Of a DNA stretch of 36,203 nt, positions 16,900 through 24,079 are shown piece after piece; within the stretch, counting starts at the first letter, position 1; every line of letters starts with the position of its first letter. Under the pieces are notes generated by a model, which saw only the letters and a list, made by a program, of their open reading frames with translations, searched no databases and was not told the origin of the DNA. The stretch is from Comamonadaceae bacterium (GTDB lineage Bacteria > Pseudomonadota > Gammaproteobacteria > Burkholderiales > Burkholderiaceae_C): contig CANFCG010000002.1 in the NCBI GenBank assembly GCA_947445115.1, forward strand, positions 1-36,203, read 5' to 3'. The translations under genes were made by a program, and so were the position numbers.

Positions 16900-18465
16900 A
16901 TGAGCTACATCCTAGCGTTTGACCAAGGTACCACTAGCTCGCGGGCTATTGTTTTTGATAGCGCGGGTCAACCGGTCGCCTCGCATGCGAATGAGTTCCG
17001 ACAAATTTTTCCACAAGCGGGCTGGGTGGAGCATGACGCCAACGAAATCTGGCGAAGCCAGTTGTCGGCAAGCCTGACTAGTCTTGGTTTGCTGGCCAGT
17101 ACCCACGGCGAAGCCGTACTGAGTCAAGTCTCTGCGATAGGCATCACCAATCAGCGTGAAACCACAGTGCTGTGGGATCGCAGAACAGGCGAGCCTGTGT
17201 GCAATGCCATCGTGTGGCAAGACAGACGTACCGCCAGCTACTGTGAGGCACTTAAGAAAGCAGGCAAAGCCAAAACGATTCAAAAAAAAACGGGGCTTGT
17301 GTTGGACGCTTATTTCTCCGCAACCAAGTTGGCGTGGCTACTGGATAACGTGCAGCATTTGGGCGTGAGTGCAAGAGTGCGCGCTGAGCAAGGCGAGCTG
17401 TGCTTTGGCACGATTGACAGTTGGCTGATCTATAAGCTAACCGCTGGCAAGGTACATGCCACAGACGTTAGCAACGCCTCGCGCACGATGCTGTTCAACA
17501 TTCACACATTGCAATGGGATAAAGAGTTGCTCAAACTTTTTAATATCCCTGAGTCGGTGTTGCCAAACGTGGTAGCTAGCTCGGGTGTGCTGGGCGAGAC
17601 GGATGCAGCGCTGTTTGCGTCCGTGGGATTAAAGCGTTCTATCCCGATTGCAGGTGTGGCGGGCGATCAACAAGCTGCCACCTTTGGGCAGAACTGCTTT
17701 GCCCCTGGCACCGCTAAAAACACTTACGGCACGGGCTGCTTCATGCTTATGAATACGGGGGTCAGGGCCGTCGCTTCAAAAAATAAATTACTCACCACCA
17801 TTGGCTGGCAAGCCACGCTGGATAAGGCTTCCAAGCCAGCCTACTGCCTGGAGGGTTCGGTGTTTATGGGTGGTGCAACGGTGCAATGGCTGCGTGATGG
17901 CTTGCAAATTATTGCCAAGGCATCCGACGTGGAAGCCTTGGCGGCTAGCGTGCCTGATACAGATGACTGCTATCTTGTTCCCGCTTTTACGGGACTGGGC
18001 GCGCCGCATTGGGATGGTTTTGCTCGCGGCACGCTGGTGGGTATGACGCGCGGCACGACTCGGGCGCACATTGCGCGTGCGGCGCTAGAGGCGATTTGCC
18101 TGCAAAGCGCGGATGTGTTCTCTGCCATGCAGGCGGACTCGGGCATTGCGCTGTCAGAATTGCGCGTGGACGGCGGCGCAACGGCCAATCATTTACTCAT
18201 GCAGATGCAGGCGGATGTGCTGGGCGTACCCGTGATTCGCCCCGTTGTGACGGAGACGACGGCGCTGGGGGCAGCTTATTTGGCGGGGCTTGCGGTAGGT
18301 GTGTGGCGCGATGCGGCTGAGCTGTCTAGTCAATGGGCAGTCGACCAACGCTTTGAGCCCTTGTGGACGGACAGTCAGCGCCGCGCCAAGATTGCTCGAT
18401 GGGATGAGGCGGTTAGTCGTAGCCGCGCATGGATTCCCGCCTTCGCGGGAATGACGGCGTCATGA
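16900..18465 (+). CDS. glpK: Glycerol kinase with repeat-derived C-terminal tail
   Basis: GlpK phosphorylates glycerol to sn-glycerol-3-phosphate with ATP in the cytoplasm. The 521-residue FGGY kinase begins [20 protein letters not shown]. It shows the family motifs [53 protein letters not shown] and [12 protein letters not shown]. coli GlpK has 502 residues. The final residues, ending [11 protein letters not shown], are encoded by a palindromic repeat (18429-18455) rather than by family sequence. The stop codon overlaps the glpD start by 4 bases. Tail conservation is unlikely, and the tail probably has little effect on catalysis, which is inference. Confidence 0.96.
   Translation: MSYILAFDQGTTSSRAIVFDSAGQPVASHANEFRQIFPQAGWVEHDANEIWRSQLSASLTSLGLLASTHGEAVLSQVSAIGITNQRETTVLWDRRTGEPVCNAIVWQDRRTASYCEALKKAGKAKTIQKKTGLVLDAYFSATKLAWLLDNVQHLGVSARVRAEQGELCFGTIDSWLIYKLTAGKVHATDVSNASRTMLFNIHTLQWDKELLKLFNIPESVLPNVVASSGVLGETDAALFASVGLKRSIPIAGVAGDQQAATFGQNCFAPGTAKNTYGTGCFMLMNTGVRAVASKNKLLTTIGWQATLDKASKPAYCLEGSVFMGGATVQWLRDGLQIIAKASDVEALAASVPDTDDCYLVPAFTGLGAPHWDGFARGTLVGMTRGTTRAHIARAALEAICLQSADVFSAMQADSGIALSELRVDGGATANHLLMQMQADVLGVPVIRPVVTETTALGAAYLAGLAVGVWRDAAELSSQWAVDQRFEPLWTDSQRRAKIARWDEAVSRSRAWIPAFAGMTAS
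18429..18455 (-). repeat. dRS3-like palindromic repeat, copy 1 (GAAG-loop type)
   Basis: The core has the form ATTCCC-N8-GGGAAT, with 8-base arms ATTCCCGC (18433-18440) and GCGGGAAT (18445-18452) around a 4-base loop. It is flanked by GGATTC on one side and AATGAC on the other. Its orientation is opposite to the other three copies. It lies inside the 3' end of glpK, giving the tail peptide WIPAFAGMT, and just before the glpD start. Confidence 0.93.
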
Positions 18466-19961
18466 CACAACCACTTTCTCGCGAACAATCGTTTGCCAAA
18501 CTAAAGGCGCAATCCCGCTTTGATGTGATTGTGATTGGTGGTGGCTCGACGGGGCTGGGTGTCGCTTTGGACGCAGCTGCGAGGGGGTTGTCGGTGGCGC
18601 TGTTCGAGTCACACGATTTGGCATCGGGCACGTCGTCGCGCTCGACTAAGTTGGTACATGGCGGCGTGCGTTATTTGGCACAAGGGCATATCCCACTGGT
18701 GCGCGAGGCACTGCGCGAGCGCAGCACCTTGCTGCATAACGCCCCGCACAACGCGCATCCGCTTACCTTTGTGATGCCGAGCTTTCAGTGGTGGGAAAAG
18801 CCTTTTTATGGCGTGGGACTAAAGGTGTATGACGCCTTGGCAGGTTCGCACGGTTTGGGTGCGACTGCTTTTTTATCGAAAAAAGAAACACTAGATGCCT
18901 TGCCGGGTGTTCGCTCCCAAGGCATCACCGGAAGTCTTACGGGCGGCGTTCGGTATTTGGATGGGCAGTTCAACGATGCGCGTTTGGCGATTGATTTAGC
19001 CCGAACGGCGGCAAGCTTGGGAGCGCTGATTTTTAACTATTGCGACGTGCTGGGACTGATCGAAGACGCTGGACAAGTGGTGGGCGTGCGCGTGGTGGAC
19101 AAGGAAGCCGAGCAAAGCTACAACGTTCAAAGTGGCTGCGTCATTAACGCAGCAGGCGTGTGGGCGGATGCGCTGCGAGGCGAGGGCAACAAGCAGCCGG
19201 CGGGAAAGTTGGTCGAGCCCTCGCGCGGCGTGCACTTGGTAGTGAGTCGTGATTTCATGCCAACTGACTCAGCCATGTTGATTCCCAAAACCCGCGACGG
19301 TCGGGTGCTGTTTATCGTGCCGTGGTTAGGGCATTTGATTTTGGGGACAACGGATACGCCTGTGCTGGACGCGCCGCGCGAGCCGCACGCTGATAAAGTG
19401 GACGTGGACTTTATTTTGGGCGAGGCGGCTCACTATTTGGAGCGAGCGCCAACGCGTGACGATGTTCTGAGTTGCTGGGCGGGATTGCGCCCGCTGGTGC
19501 AAAACGCGGCTGCGGGCGCAACTGCTGCGGTGAGTCGCGAGCATACGGTAGAGATCGCGGCCAACGGACTCATCACAGCCGTGGGTGGTAAGTGGACGAC
19601 TTACCGCGCCATGTCCGAGGATGTGCTGTTGCATGCGATTGCGGCGAAGCGATTGCCTGCGGGTACGATAACCGCGTCAGTGACTGGGAATTTGCCGATT
19701 TTGGGCGCGGATAGTCCATGCAATACGCCTGATTTAGAGATGGCTGCTGATCCGAGCTTTGTCCGGTTCGCGATTAAACACGAATTTGCTAGATGTGTGG
19801 AAGATGTGCTCGCTCGACGTTCTCGAGCATTATTTTTGAACGCAGCCCGGGCTGAGAAATTAGCACCCGCTGTTGCGACAGAGCTTACGCAGCAAGGCTT
19901 GCGAGCTGGTGATGTCGCCTCGTTCATTCTGCTCGCTAAGCAATATCAGCGCTGCCCCTAA
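18462..19961 (+). CDS. glpD: Aerobic glycerol-3-phosphate dehydrogenase
   Basis: GlpD is an FAD-dependent, membrane-associated enzyme that oxidises glycerol-3-phosphate to dihydroxyacetone phosphate and feeds electrons to ubiquinone. From the ATG at 18462 it has 499 residues (E. coli 501). The FAD-binding motif [19 protein letters not shown] has its glycines at 26-31. [19 protein letters not shown] and the later NAAGVWAD and [13 protein letters not shown] motifs are diagnostic. An in-frame ATG at 18429 exists, but the 11 residues it would add ([11 protein letters not shown]) are pure repeat sequence, so I reject it. The ATGA overlap with the glpK stop suggests translational coupling. The gene order glpK-glpD gives the complete entry of glycerol into glycolysis; no glpF is present. 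Confidence 0.95.
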   Translation: MTQPLSREQSFAKLKAQSRFDVIVIGGGSTGLGVALDAAARGLSVALFESHDLASGTSSRSTKLVHGGVRYLAQGHIPLVREALRERSTLLHNAPHNAHPLTFVMPSFQWWEKPFYGVGLKVYDALAGSHGLGATAFLSKKETLDALPGVRSQGITGSLTGGVRYLDGQFNDARLAIDLARTAASLGALIFNYCDVLGLIEDAGQVVGVRVVDKEAEQSYNVQSGCVINAAGVWADALRGEGNKQPAGKLVEPSRGVHLVVSRDFMPTDSAMLIPKTRDGRVLFIVPWLGHLILGTTDTPVLDAPREPHADKVDVDFILGEAAHYLERAPTRDDVLSCWAGLRPLVQNAAAGATAAVSREHTVEIAANGLITAVGGKWTTYRAMSEDVLLHAIAAKRLPAGTITASVTGNLPILGADSPCNTPDLEMAADPSFVRFAIKHEFARCVEDVLARRSRALFLNAARAEKLAPAVATELTQQGLRAGDVASFILLAKQYQRCP

Positions 19962-19986
19962 ATAAGGATAACAAAAAGGCTACAAT
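19958..19986 (+). promoter_or_regulatory. Candidate dksA promoter with GC-rich discriminator
   Basis: A good -10 hexamer, TACAAT (19981-19986), lies about 50 bases before dksA. Seventeen bases upstream is only a weak -35-like sequence, CTAAAT (19958-19963), which overlaps the glpD stop. The sequence directly after the -10 is CGCGCGCGCCC, an extremely GC-rich discriminator. In E. coli such discriminators mark promoters repressed by ppGpp and DksA, so autoregulation is plausible. This is a prediction by eye. Confidence 0.4.
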
Positions 19987-20035
19987 CGCGCGCGCCCTGG
20001 CTTTATTCGCCTTAATTGAAACTCTGGTCTCCAAC

Positions 20036-20767
20036 ATGAAAACTCCTGCTAAAGCAGAAAAAAAAGTCGCTCCCGTTAAAAAAATTGCGGTTGCGAAAAA
20101 AGAAGCATCAATCAAAAAACCTGCGCCAGCGCCCGTTACCCCTATTGGTTTGGCGACTGCGCTGGCCAAGCCGCCTAAGGTGCGCAAGGGGGCCGATAAA
20201 AACTATGTGGCGCCGCCTACGGCTGTACAGGTTCAAACTTCGGCCAAGCTGGTTCATACGCCCATGTCCATGGGGCAAGCGCTTAATCCAGCGGTCATTC
20301 CCGCTGCGATTAAAAAGAATGTCAAATTAGTGAACAACTGGAAGACGAAACCCGCTGCCGAATTGACGGATGCCGAAGTCATCGCCATGCCGGATGAAGA
20401 ATACATGAAGAAAACGCAACTCGCGTTTTTTAAACACAAACTCACAGAGCTACGTGATGGCGTACTCAAAAATGCAAGCGATACCACCGAAACGCTGCGT
20501 CATGACACCACGGTAGTGCCTGATCCGACAGACCGAGCCACCATTGAAGAAGAGCATGCCCTTGAGCTACGCACGCGTGACCGTGAACGTAAACTACTCA
20601 AAAAAATCCAGCAATCGCTAGGCCGTATTGAGCAAGATGATTATGGCTATTGCGACGAAACAGGCGAGCCTATTGGCGTGAGTCGCTTAATTGCGCGTCC
20701 AACGGCTACGCTGTCTCTTGAAGCCCAGCAGCGCCGCGAACTTAAACAAAAAATGTTTGGAGATTAA
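20036..20767 (+). CDS. dksA: RNA polymerase-binding protein DksA with basic N-terminal extension
   Basis: DksA binds the RNA polymerase secondary channel and works with ppGpp to control rRNA, tRNA and amino-acid promoters. The C-terminal 140 residues or so align well with E. coli DksA from memory. The coiled-coil tip DPTDRA (residues 163-168) keeps the functional Asp and Ala, followed by ELRTRDRERKLLKKI and YGYCDETGEPIGVSRLIARPTA. Of the four zinc-binding cysteines only C206 remains; the others read Thr209, Ser and Ala. Residues 1-80 form a Lys/Ala/Pro-rich extension absent from the 151-residue E. coli protein. Both traits recur in Burkholderiales DksA as far as I recall. It is coupled by a one-base overlap to the next gene. 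Confidence 0.93.
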   Translation: MKTPAKAEKKVAPVKKIAVAKKEASIKKPAPAPVTPIGLATALAKPPKVRKGADKNYVAPPTAVQVQTSAKLVHTPMSMGQALNPAVIPAAIKKNVKLVNNWKTKPAAELTDAEVIAMPDEEYMKKTQLAFFKHKLTELRDGVLKNASDTTETLRHDTTVVPDPTDRATIEEEHALELRTRDRERKLLKKIQQSLGRIEQDDYGYCDETGEPIGVSRLIARPTATLSLEAQQRRELKQKMFGD

Positions 20768-22044
20768 TGTCGCTGGAGAGCAAACAACATGCTGACTTAG
20801 TGCGGCACCGCGAGTTCAACGCATTGCGTCGGCTCATGGGGCGGCGTAATCCGCAAAGTCGTTTGAGTCTTCCCGCTGGCGCAGCAACGCAAATTAGTCG
20901 ATTTGAGTCCACACAGGCCATTAGCCAGATTGATGCGCTAGAGCTGCAGATGAGTCAGCAGTTAATGGGCACTCACCAGCAGGGCGATTTTGGCCATACA
21001 CGCATTGCACCTTTAAGTGAGGCATTGGCCGCAAAACCAATGCGCAGCCTTGAAGCCGGCCCTGTCAAAGACGCGGCTGAGCATTTTGCAAACGATCGCA
21101 TTTTGCAGGCGCAAATGGTGCTGGAGCAAGCGATTGGCGAGCGTGGTTTGCAGCATGACCATACGCCGACATGGCTTGCTTTGCTTGATTTTTGCCGAGC
21201 CACCAATCAGCCCGATCGTTTTGAAGCCTATGCGCTCGATTTTTCTGTGCGCTTTGGGCGCTCTACGCCCCCTTGGATTTCGTTGCCGCACCAAGCGGAG
21301 TTGGCGAGCCGTGAGCGTGCGCCCATGACAGCATCGCTGAAAGGCACGAGCCGAGCCGATTGGAAGGCGCCTTTGTTGCTGACACGCGTTGAGATCCAAG
21401 CGCTCCAAGTGTGTATTCAAGAGGCTCATCGAACGTCTAGACAACTAGTCATAGATTGGCATGATCTTGTGCAGGTAGAAGCTGCTCAATGGGCGGAGCT
21501 TCAACTTGTTTTAGAAAGCTTGGCCTCTTCATCGCTGCATTGCACGGTGCACGGTGCAGCGATGCTAGAGCATGTTTTTGATGCAAGCAGTGCGCAGATG
21601 ATGCTTGCGAACTTGGCGTTATTGCGCTGTCAAAATCGGGCGCAAGCGTTCGAGGATTTGGCGATGGACTATTGCATGAAGTTTGAGGTGTCCCCCCCAG
21701 ATTGGCATCTTCCGCTATGCCGCTTTGAATCGCCAGATTTGCCACTGGTAACGCCAAGTGAGCCAGTGACCGAGTTGTTGGTGCCTGAGCTTTACGGTGT
21801 GCTGGAGGGTGGCCACGCGATGAGTTCCATAAAGGCGTTAACGGTAGCTAGCGATTTAGTGATTCGCTGTGATCGATTGGTTCGCTGTGACGCTGTGGCG
21901 ACGGTCGCTTTGGTGCGCTGGGCGGAGGCTGCGAAACAGCAAGGTCACCGAGCGGAGTTTAAAAATGTGCACCGCTTAATTGAATCCTATTTTGCAGCAC
22001 AAGGTTTGACCCAGCATGCCAAAGTGACGATTCGCAGAGATTGA
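20767..22044 (+). CDS. Protein with two STAS-like domains, function unknown
   Basis: This 425-residue soluble protein starts on the last base of the dksA stop codon. It looks like an internal duplication. A helical unit with the pattern FE-YALDF-RF-STPPWISLP (about residues 145-175) is followed by a STAS-like stretch (LVIDWHDLVQVEAAQWAELQ, about 227-275). A second helical unit (FEDLAMDYCMKFEVSPPDW, about 295-315) is followed by a second STAS-like stretch (LVIRCDRLVRCDAVATVALV, then NVHRLIESYFAAQGL, about 365-425). STAS domains in anti-sigma antagonists and MlaB act as small interaction switches. No Ser/Thr phosphosite motif is obvious. The N-terminal 120 residues are unrecognised. A regulatory or scaffold role is inference from fold and from coupling to dksA. 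Confidence 0.72.
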   Translation: MSLESKQHADLVRHREFNALRRLMGRRNPQSRLSLPAGAATQISRFESTQAISQIDALELQMSQQLMGTHQQGDFGHTRIAPLSEALAAKPMRSLEAGPVKDAAEHFANDRILQAQMVLEQAIGERGLQHDHTPTWLALLDFCRATNQPDRFEAYALDFSVRFGRSTPPWISLPHQAELASRERAPMTASLKGTSRADWKAPLLLTRVEIQALQVCIQEAHRTSRQLVIDWHDLVQVEAAQWAELQLVLESLASSSLHCTVHGAAMLEHVFDASSAQMMLANLALLRCQNRAQAFEDLAMDYCMKFEVSPPDWHLPLCRFESPDLPLVTPSEPVTELLVPELYGVLEGGHAMSSIKALTVASDLVIRCDRLVRCDAVATVALVRWAEAAKQQGHRAEFKNVHRLIESYFAAQGLTQHAKVTIRRD

Positions 22045-22060
22045 TTGAGAAAAAAAGAAT

Positions 22061-22648
22061 ATGTCCTTAGACCCCAACCACCATCGTGCAGACAGCATGT
22101 ACGGCACCACGATTCTTTCGGTGCGCCGCGAAATCACCAACCCAGACGGTACTAAACAATGGAGCGTTGCATTAGGCGGCGACGGCCAGGTCACGCTGGG
22201 CTCCATCGTCATCAAATCCACGGCACGCAAAATCAGGAGATTGCATCACGACAAAGTGTTGGCTGGTTTTGCGGGCGCTACCGCTGACGCATTCACCTTG
22301 TTCGAGCGTTTTGAAGCCAAGTTAGAGAAGCACCAGGGTCACTTGGTACGCGCTGCGATTGAGCTGACCAAAGATTGGCGCACGGACCGCGTGCTGCGTC
22401 GCCTAGAGGCAATGCTGGCGGTGGCCGACAGTACGGCGTCCCTCATCATCACGGGTAATGGCGACGTGCTAGAGCCCGAGCACGGTATTGTGGCGATCGG
22501 TTCTGGTGGTGCGTATGCGCAGGCCGCGGCTAAGGGGATGCTGGATAACACGGAGTTGTCCGCTGCGGAGATTGTTAAAAAATCGCTCACCATTGCGGCC
22601 GATTTGTGCATCTACACAAACCATAACCACATCATCGAAACCCTCTGA
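22061..22648 (+). CDS. hslV: ATP-dependent protease subunit HslV
   Basis: HslV (ClpQ) is the proteasome-like N-terminal-threonine peptidase that forms two stacked hexamers and is activated by HslU. The mature enzyme should begin at Thr16 (TTILSVRR), after a 15-residue prosegment [16 protein letters not shown] later ATG at 22097 would give a shorter MYG-TTIL start and is possible. I keep 22061 because GAGAAAAAAAG lies just upstream and only 16 bases separate it from the previous gene. GGDGQVTLG and the K in [10 protein letters not shown] are conserved active-site elements. Compared with E. coli, about nine extra residues ([11 protein letters not shown] region) sit in the first hairpin. The rest, to [13 protein letters not shown], is standard. 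Confidence 0.95.
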   Translation: MSLDPNHHRADSMYGTTILSVRREITNPDGTKQWSVALGGDGQVTLGSIVIKSTARKIRRLHHDKVLAGFAGATADAFTLFERFEAKLEKHQGHLVRAAIELTKDWRTDRVLRRLEAMLAVADSTASLIITGNGDVLEPEHGIVAIGSGGAYAQAAAKGMLDNTELSAAEIVKKSLTIAADLCIYTNHNHIIETL

Positions 22649-22650
22649 CC

Positions 22651-22659
22651 GTCATTCCC
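22651..22659. repeat. Fragment of the palindromic repeat
   Basis: GTCATTCCC, identical to the first nine bases of the neighbouring full copy, occurs 11 bases before it. It may be the remnant of a second element or of a partial duplication. It is too short to be certain. Confidence 0.4.
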
Positions 22660-22669
22660 AAGCCACATT

Positions 22670-22697
22670 GTCATTCCCGCGTAGGCGGGAATCCATG
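22670..22697 (+). repeat. dRS3-like palindromic repeat, copy 2 (GTAG-loop type)
   Basis: Arms ATTCCCGC (22673-22680) and GCGGGAAT (22685-22692) flank a GTAG loop, within GTC...CCATG context. It occupies most of the 61-base hslV-hslU gap and ends 12 bases before the hslU start. It is identical over 28 bases to copy 3 at 29102-29129. As RNA it would form a stable hairpin between the two cistrons. Confidence 0.95.
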
Positions 22698-22709
22698 CCT
22701 CCCTGAACT

Positions 22710-24065
22710 ATGTCATCACTTACCCCGCAACAAATCGTCACCGAGTTAGATCAAAACATCGTAGGTCAAAATGCCGCCAAGCGTGCAGTAGCGATCGCCC
22801 TTAGAAATCGCTGGCGCAGAAGCCAAGTCGAAGGCGAGATGCGGCAAGAAATTACGCCAAAAAATATCCTCATGATTGGACCCACAGGCGTGGGAAAAAC
22901 CGAGATTGCACGCCGTTTGGCAAAGCTTGCCGATGCGCCATTTATCAAAGTTGAAGCTACCAAATTTACCGAGGTGGGTTACGTTGGCAAGGACGTGGAT
23001 AGCATCATCCGCGACTTGGCTGACATCGCCATCAAGCAAGAACGCCAATCGGCGATGGCGCGTGTGCGCGTACGCGCCGCCGAGCTAGCCGAGGAGCGCG
23101 TACTGGACATCTTGGTGCCGCCTATACGTAGCGACAACAAGGGAGACTTCGGCTTGGGTTCTAGCCAAGCCGCGCTGCCGCCAAACGACAACGTGGCACG
23201 TCAATCGTTCCGTAAAAAGCTACAAGCGGGCGAGCTGAACGACAAAGAAATCGAAGTCGATACCCAAGTGCAGCAGCACATGATTGAGGTGATGAGCCCG
23301 GCGGGCATGGAGGACATGGCAGAGCAAATTAAAGGCATGTTTGGTCAAATGCAAGAGAGCAAAAAACAAGCACGTAAATTAAAAATTGCGGACGCGCTCA
23401 AAGTACTGACAGACGAAGAGGCCGATAAGCTGGTGAGTGATGAAGACATCAAGGGTGCTGCGCTCACCAATCTAGAGCAAAACGGCATTGTGTTTATCGA
23501 TGAAATCGACAAAGTCGCCACGCGTGGCGAATCGGGTGGCGCAGAAGTGTCACGCCAAGGCGTGCAGCGCGACTTGCTGCCGCTGGTCGAAGGAACAAGC
23601 GTCTCCACCAAGCACGGCATCGTTAAAACCGATCACATTTTATTTATTGCCAGCGGCGCGTTTCACTTTAGCAAACCCAGTGATCTCATCCCCGAACTGC
23701 AGGGTCGTTTCCCCATTCGTGTGGAGTTGCAATCCTTGTCCGTGAAGGATTTCGAGGCCATTCTCACCAGCACCCATGCATCGCTGACCAAGCAATATCA
23801 AGCGCTGTTGGGTACTGAAAACGTTAAGCTTGAGTTTACAAGTGAGGGCATCACACGCCTTGCCAATACAGCGTTTGAAGTAAATGAGCGCACCGAAAAC
23901 ATTGGTGCACGCAGGCTTTCCACCGTGATGGAGCGCTTGCTGGATGAAGTTAGTTTTGATGCCGTCAACCTAGGCGGTCAAACCATCACGATTGATGCGG
24001 CGTATGTGGATGGCAAGCTGAAAGAGTTGAGCAAGAACGAGGATTTGTCTCGGTATATTCTTTAA
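22710..24065 (+). CDS. hslU: ATP-dependent protease ATPase subunit HslU
   Basis: HslU (ClpY) is the AAA+ unfoldase hexamer that feeds substrates into HslV. The 451-residue product starts [20 protein letters not shown]. Walker A is GPTGVGKT at residues 57-64, and the pore motif is [14 protein letters not shown] near residue 90. The I-domain lies roughly at residues 105-240, Walker B is GIVFIDEID at 259-267, and the sensor region is [12 protein letters not shown]. It ends EDLSRYIL, the conserved C-terminal peptide that inserts into HslV. Length and motifs are normal. The gene ends 9 bases before the convergent FAD/Fe-S oxidoreductase, with both stops inside one small hairpin. Confidence 0.97.
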   Translation: MSSLTPQQIVTELDQNIVGQNAAKRAVAIALRNRWRRSQVEGEMRQEITPKNILMIGPTGVGKTEIARRLAKLADAPFIKVEATKFTEVGYVGKDVDSIIRDLADIAIKQERQSAMARVRVRAAELAEERVLDILVPPIRSDNKGDFGLGSSQAALPPNDNVARQSFRKKLQAGELNDKEIEVDTQVQQHMIEVMSPAGMEDMAEQIKGMFGQMQESKKQARKLKIADALKVLTDEEADKLVSDEDIKGAALTNLEQNGIVFIDEIDKVATRGESGGAEVSRQGVQRDLLPLVEGTSVSTKHGIVKTDHILFIASGAFHFSKPSDLIPELQGRFPIRVELQSLSVKDFEAILTSTHASLTKQYQALLGTENVKLEFTSEGITRLANTAFEVNERTENIGARRLSTVMERLLDEVSFDAVNLGGQTITIDAAYVDGKLKELSKNEDLSRYIL

Positions 24066-24079
24066 GCTTTTTGCTTAAA
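24061..24079. terminator. Short hairpin spanning both convergent stop codons
   Basis: TTTAAGC (24061-24067) and GCTTAAA (24073-24079) form a perfect 7-base inverted repeat around TTTTT. The hslU stop codon (24063-24065) lies in the left arm. The stop codon of the opposing oxidoreductase gene (24075-24077, reverse) lies in the right arm. The stem is AT-rich and has no T-run after it, so it is at best a weak bidirectional terminator. Confidence 0.35.

Noticed and set aside
18429-18461. Upstream glpD start giving an N-terminus of [11 protein letters not shown]
   Set aside because: The extra residues are encoded by a palindromic repeat and recur before waaF; the ATG at 18462 overlapping the glpK stop is the natural start.
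20294-20304. GTCATTCCCGC inside dksA, matching one arm of the palindromic repeat
   Set aside because: The second arm is missing and the bases encode ordinary DksA extension residues in frame. Likely coincidence rather than a fifth copy.
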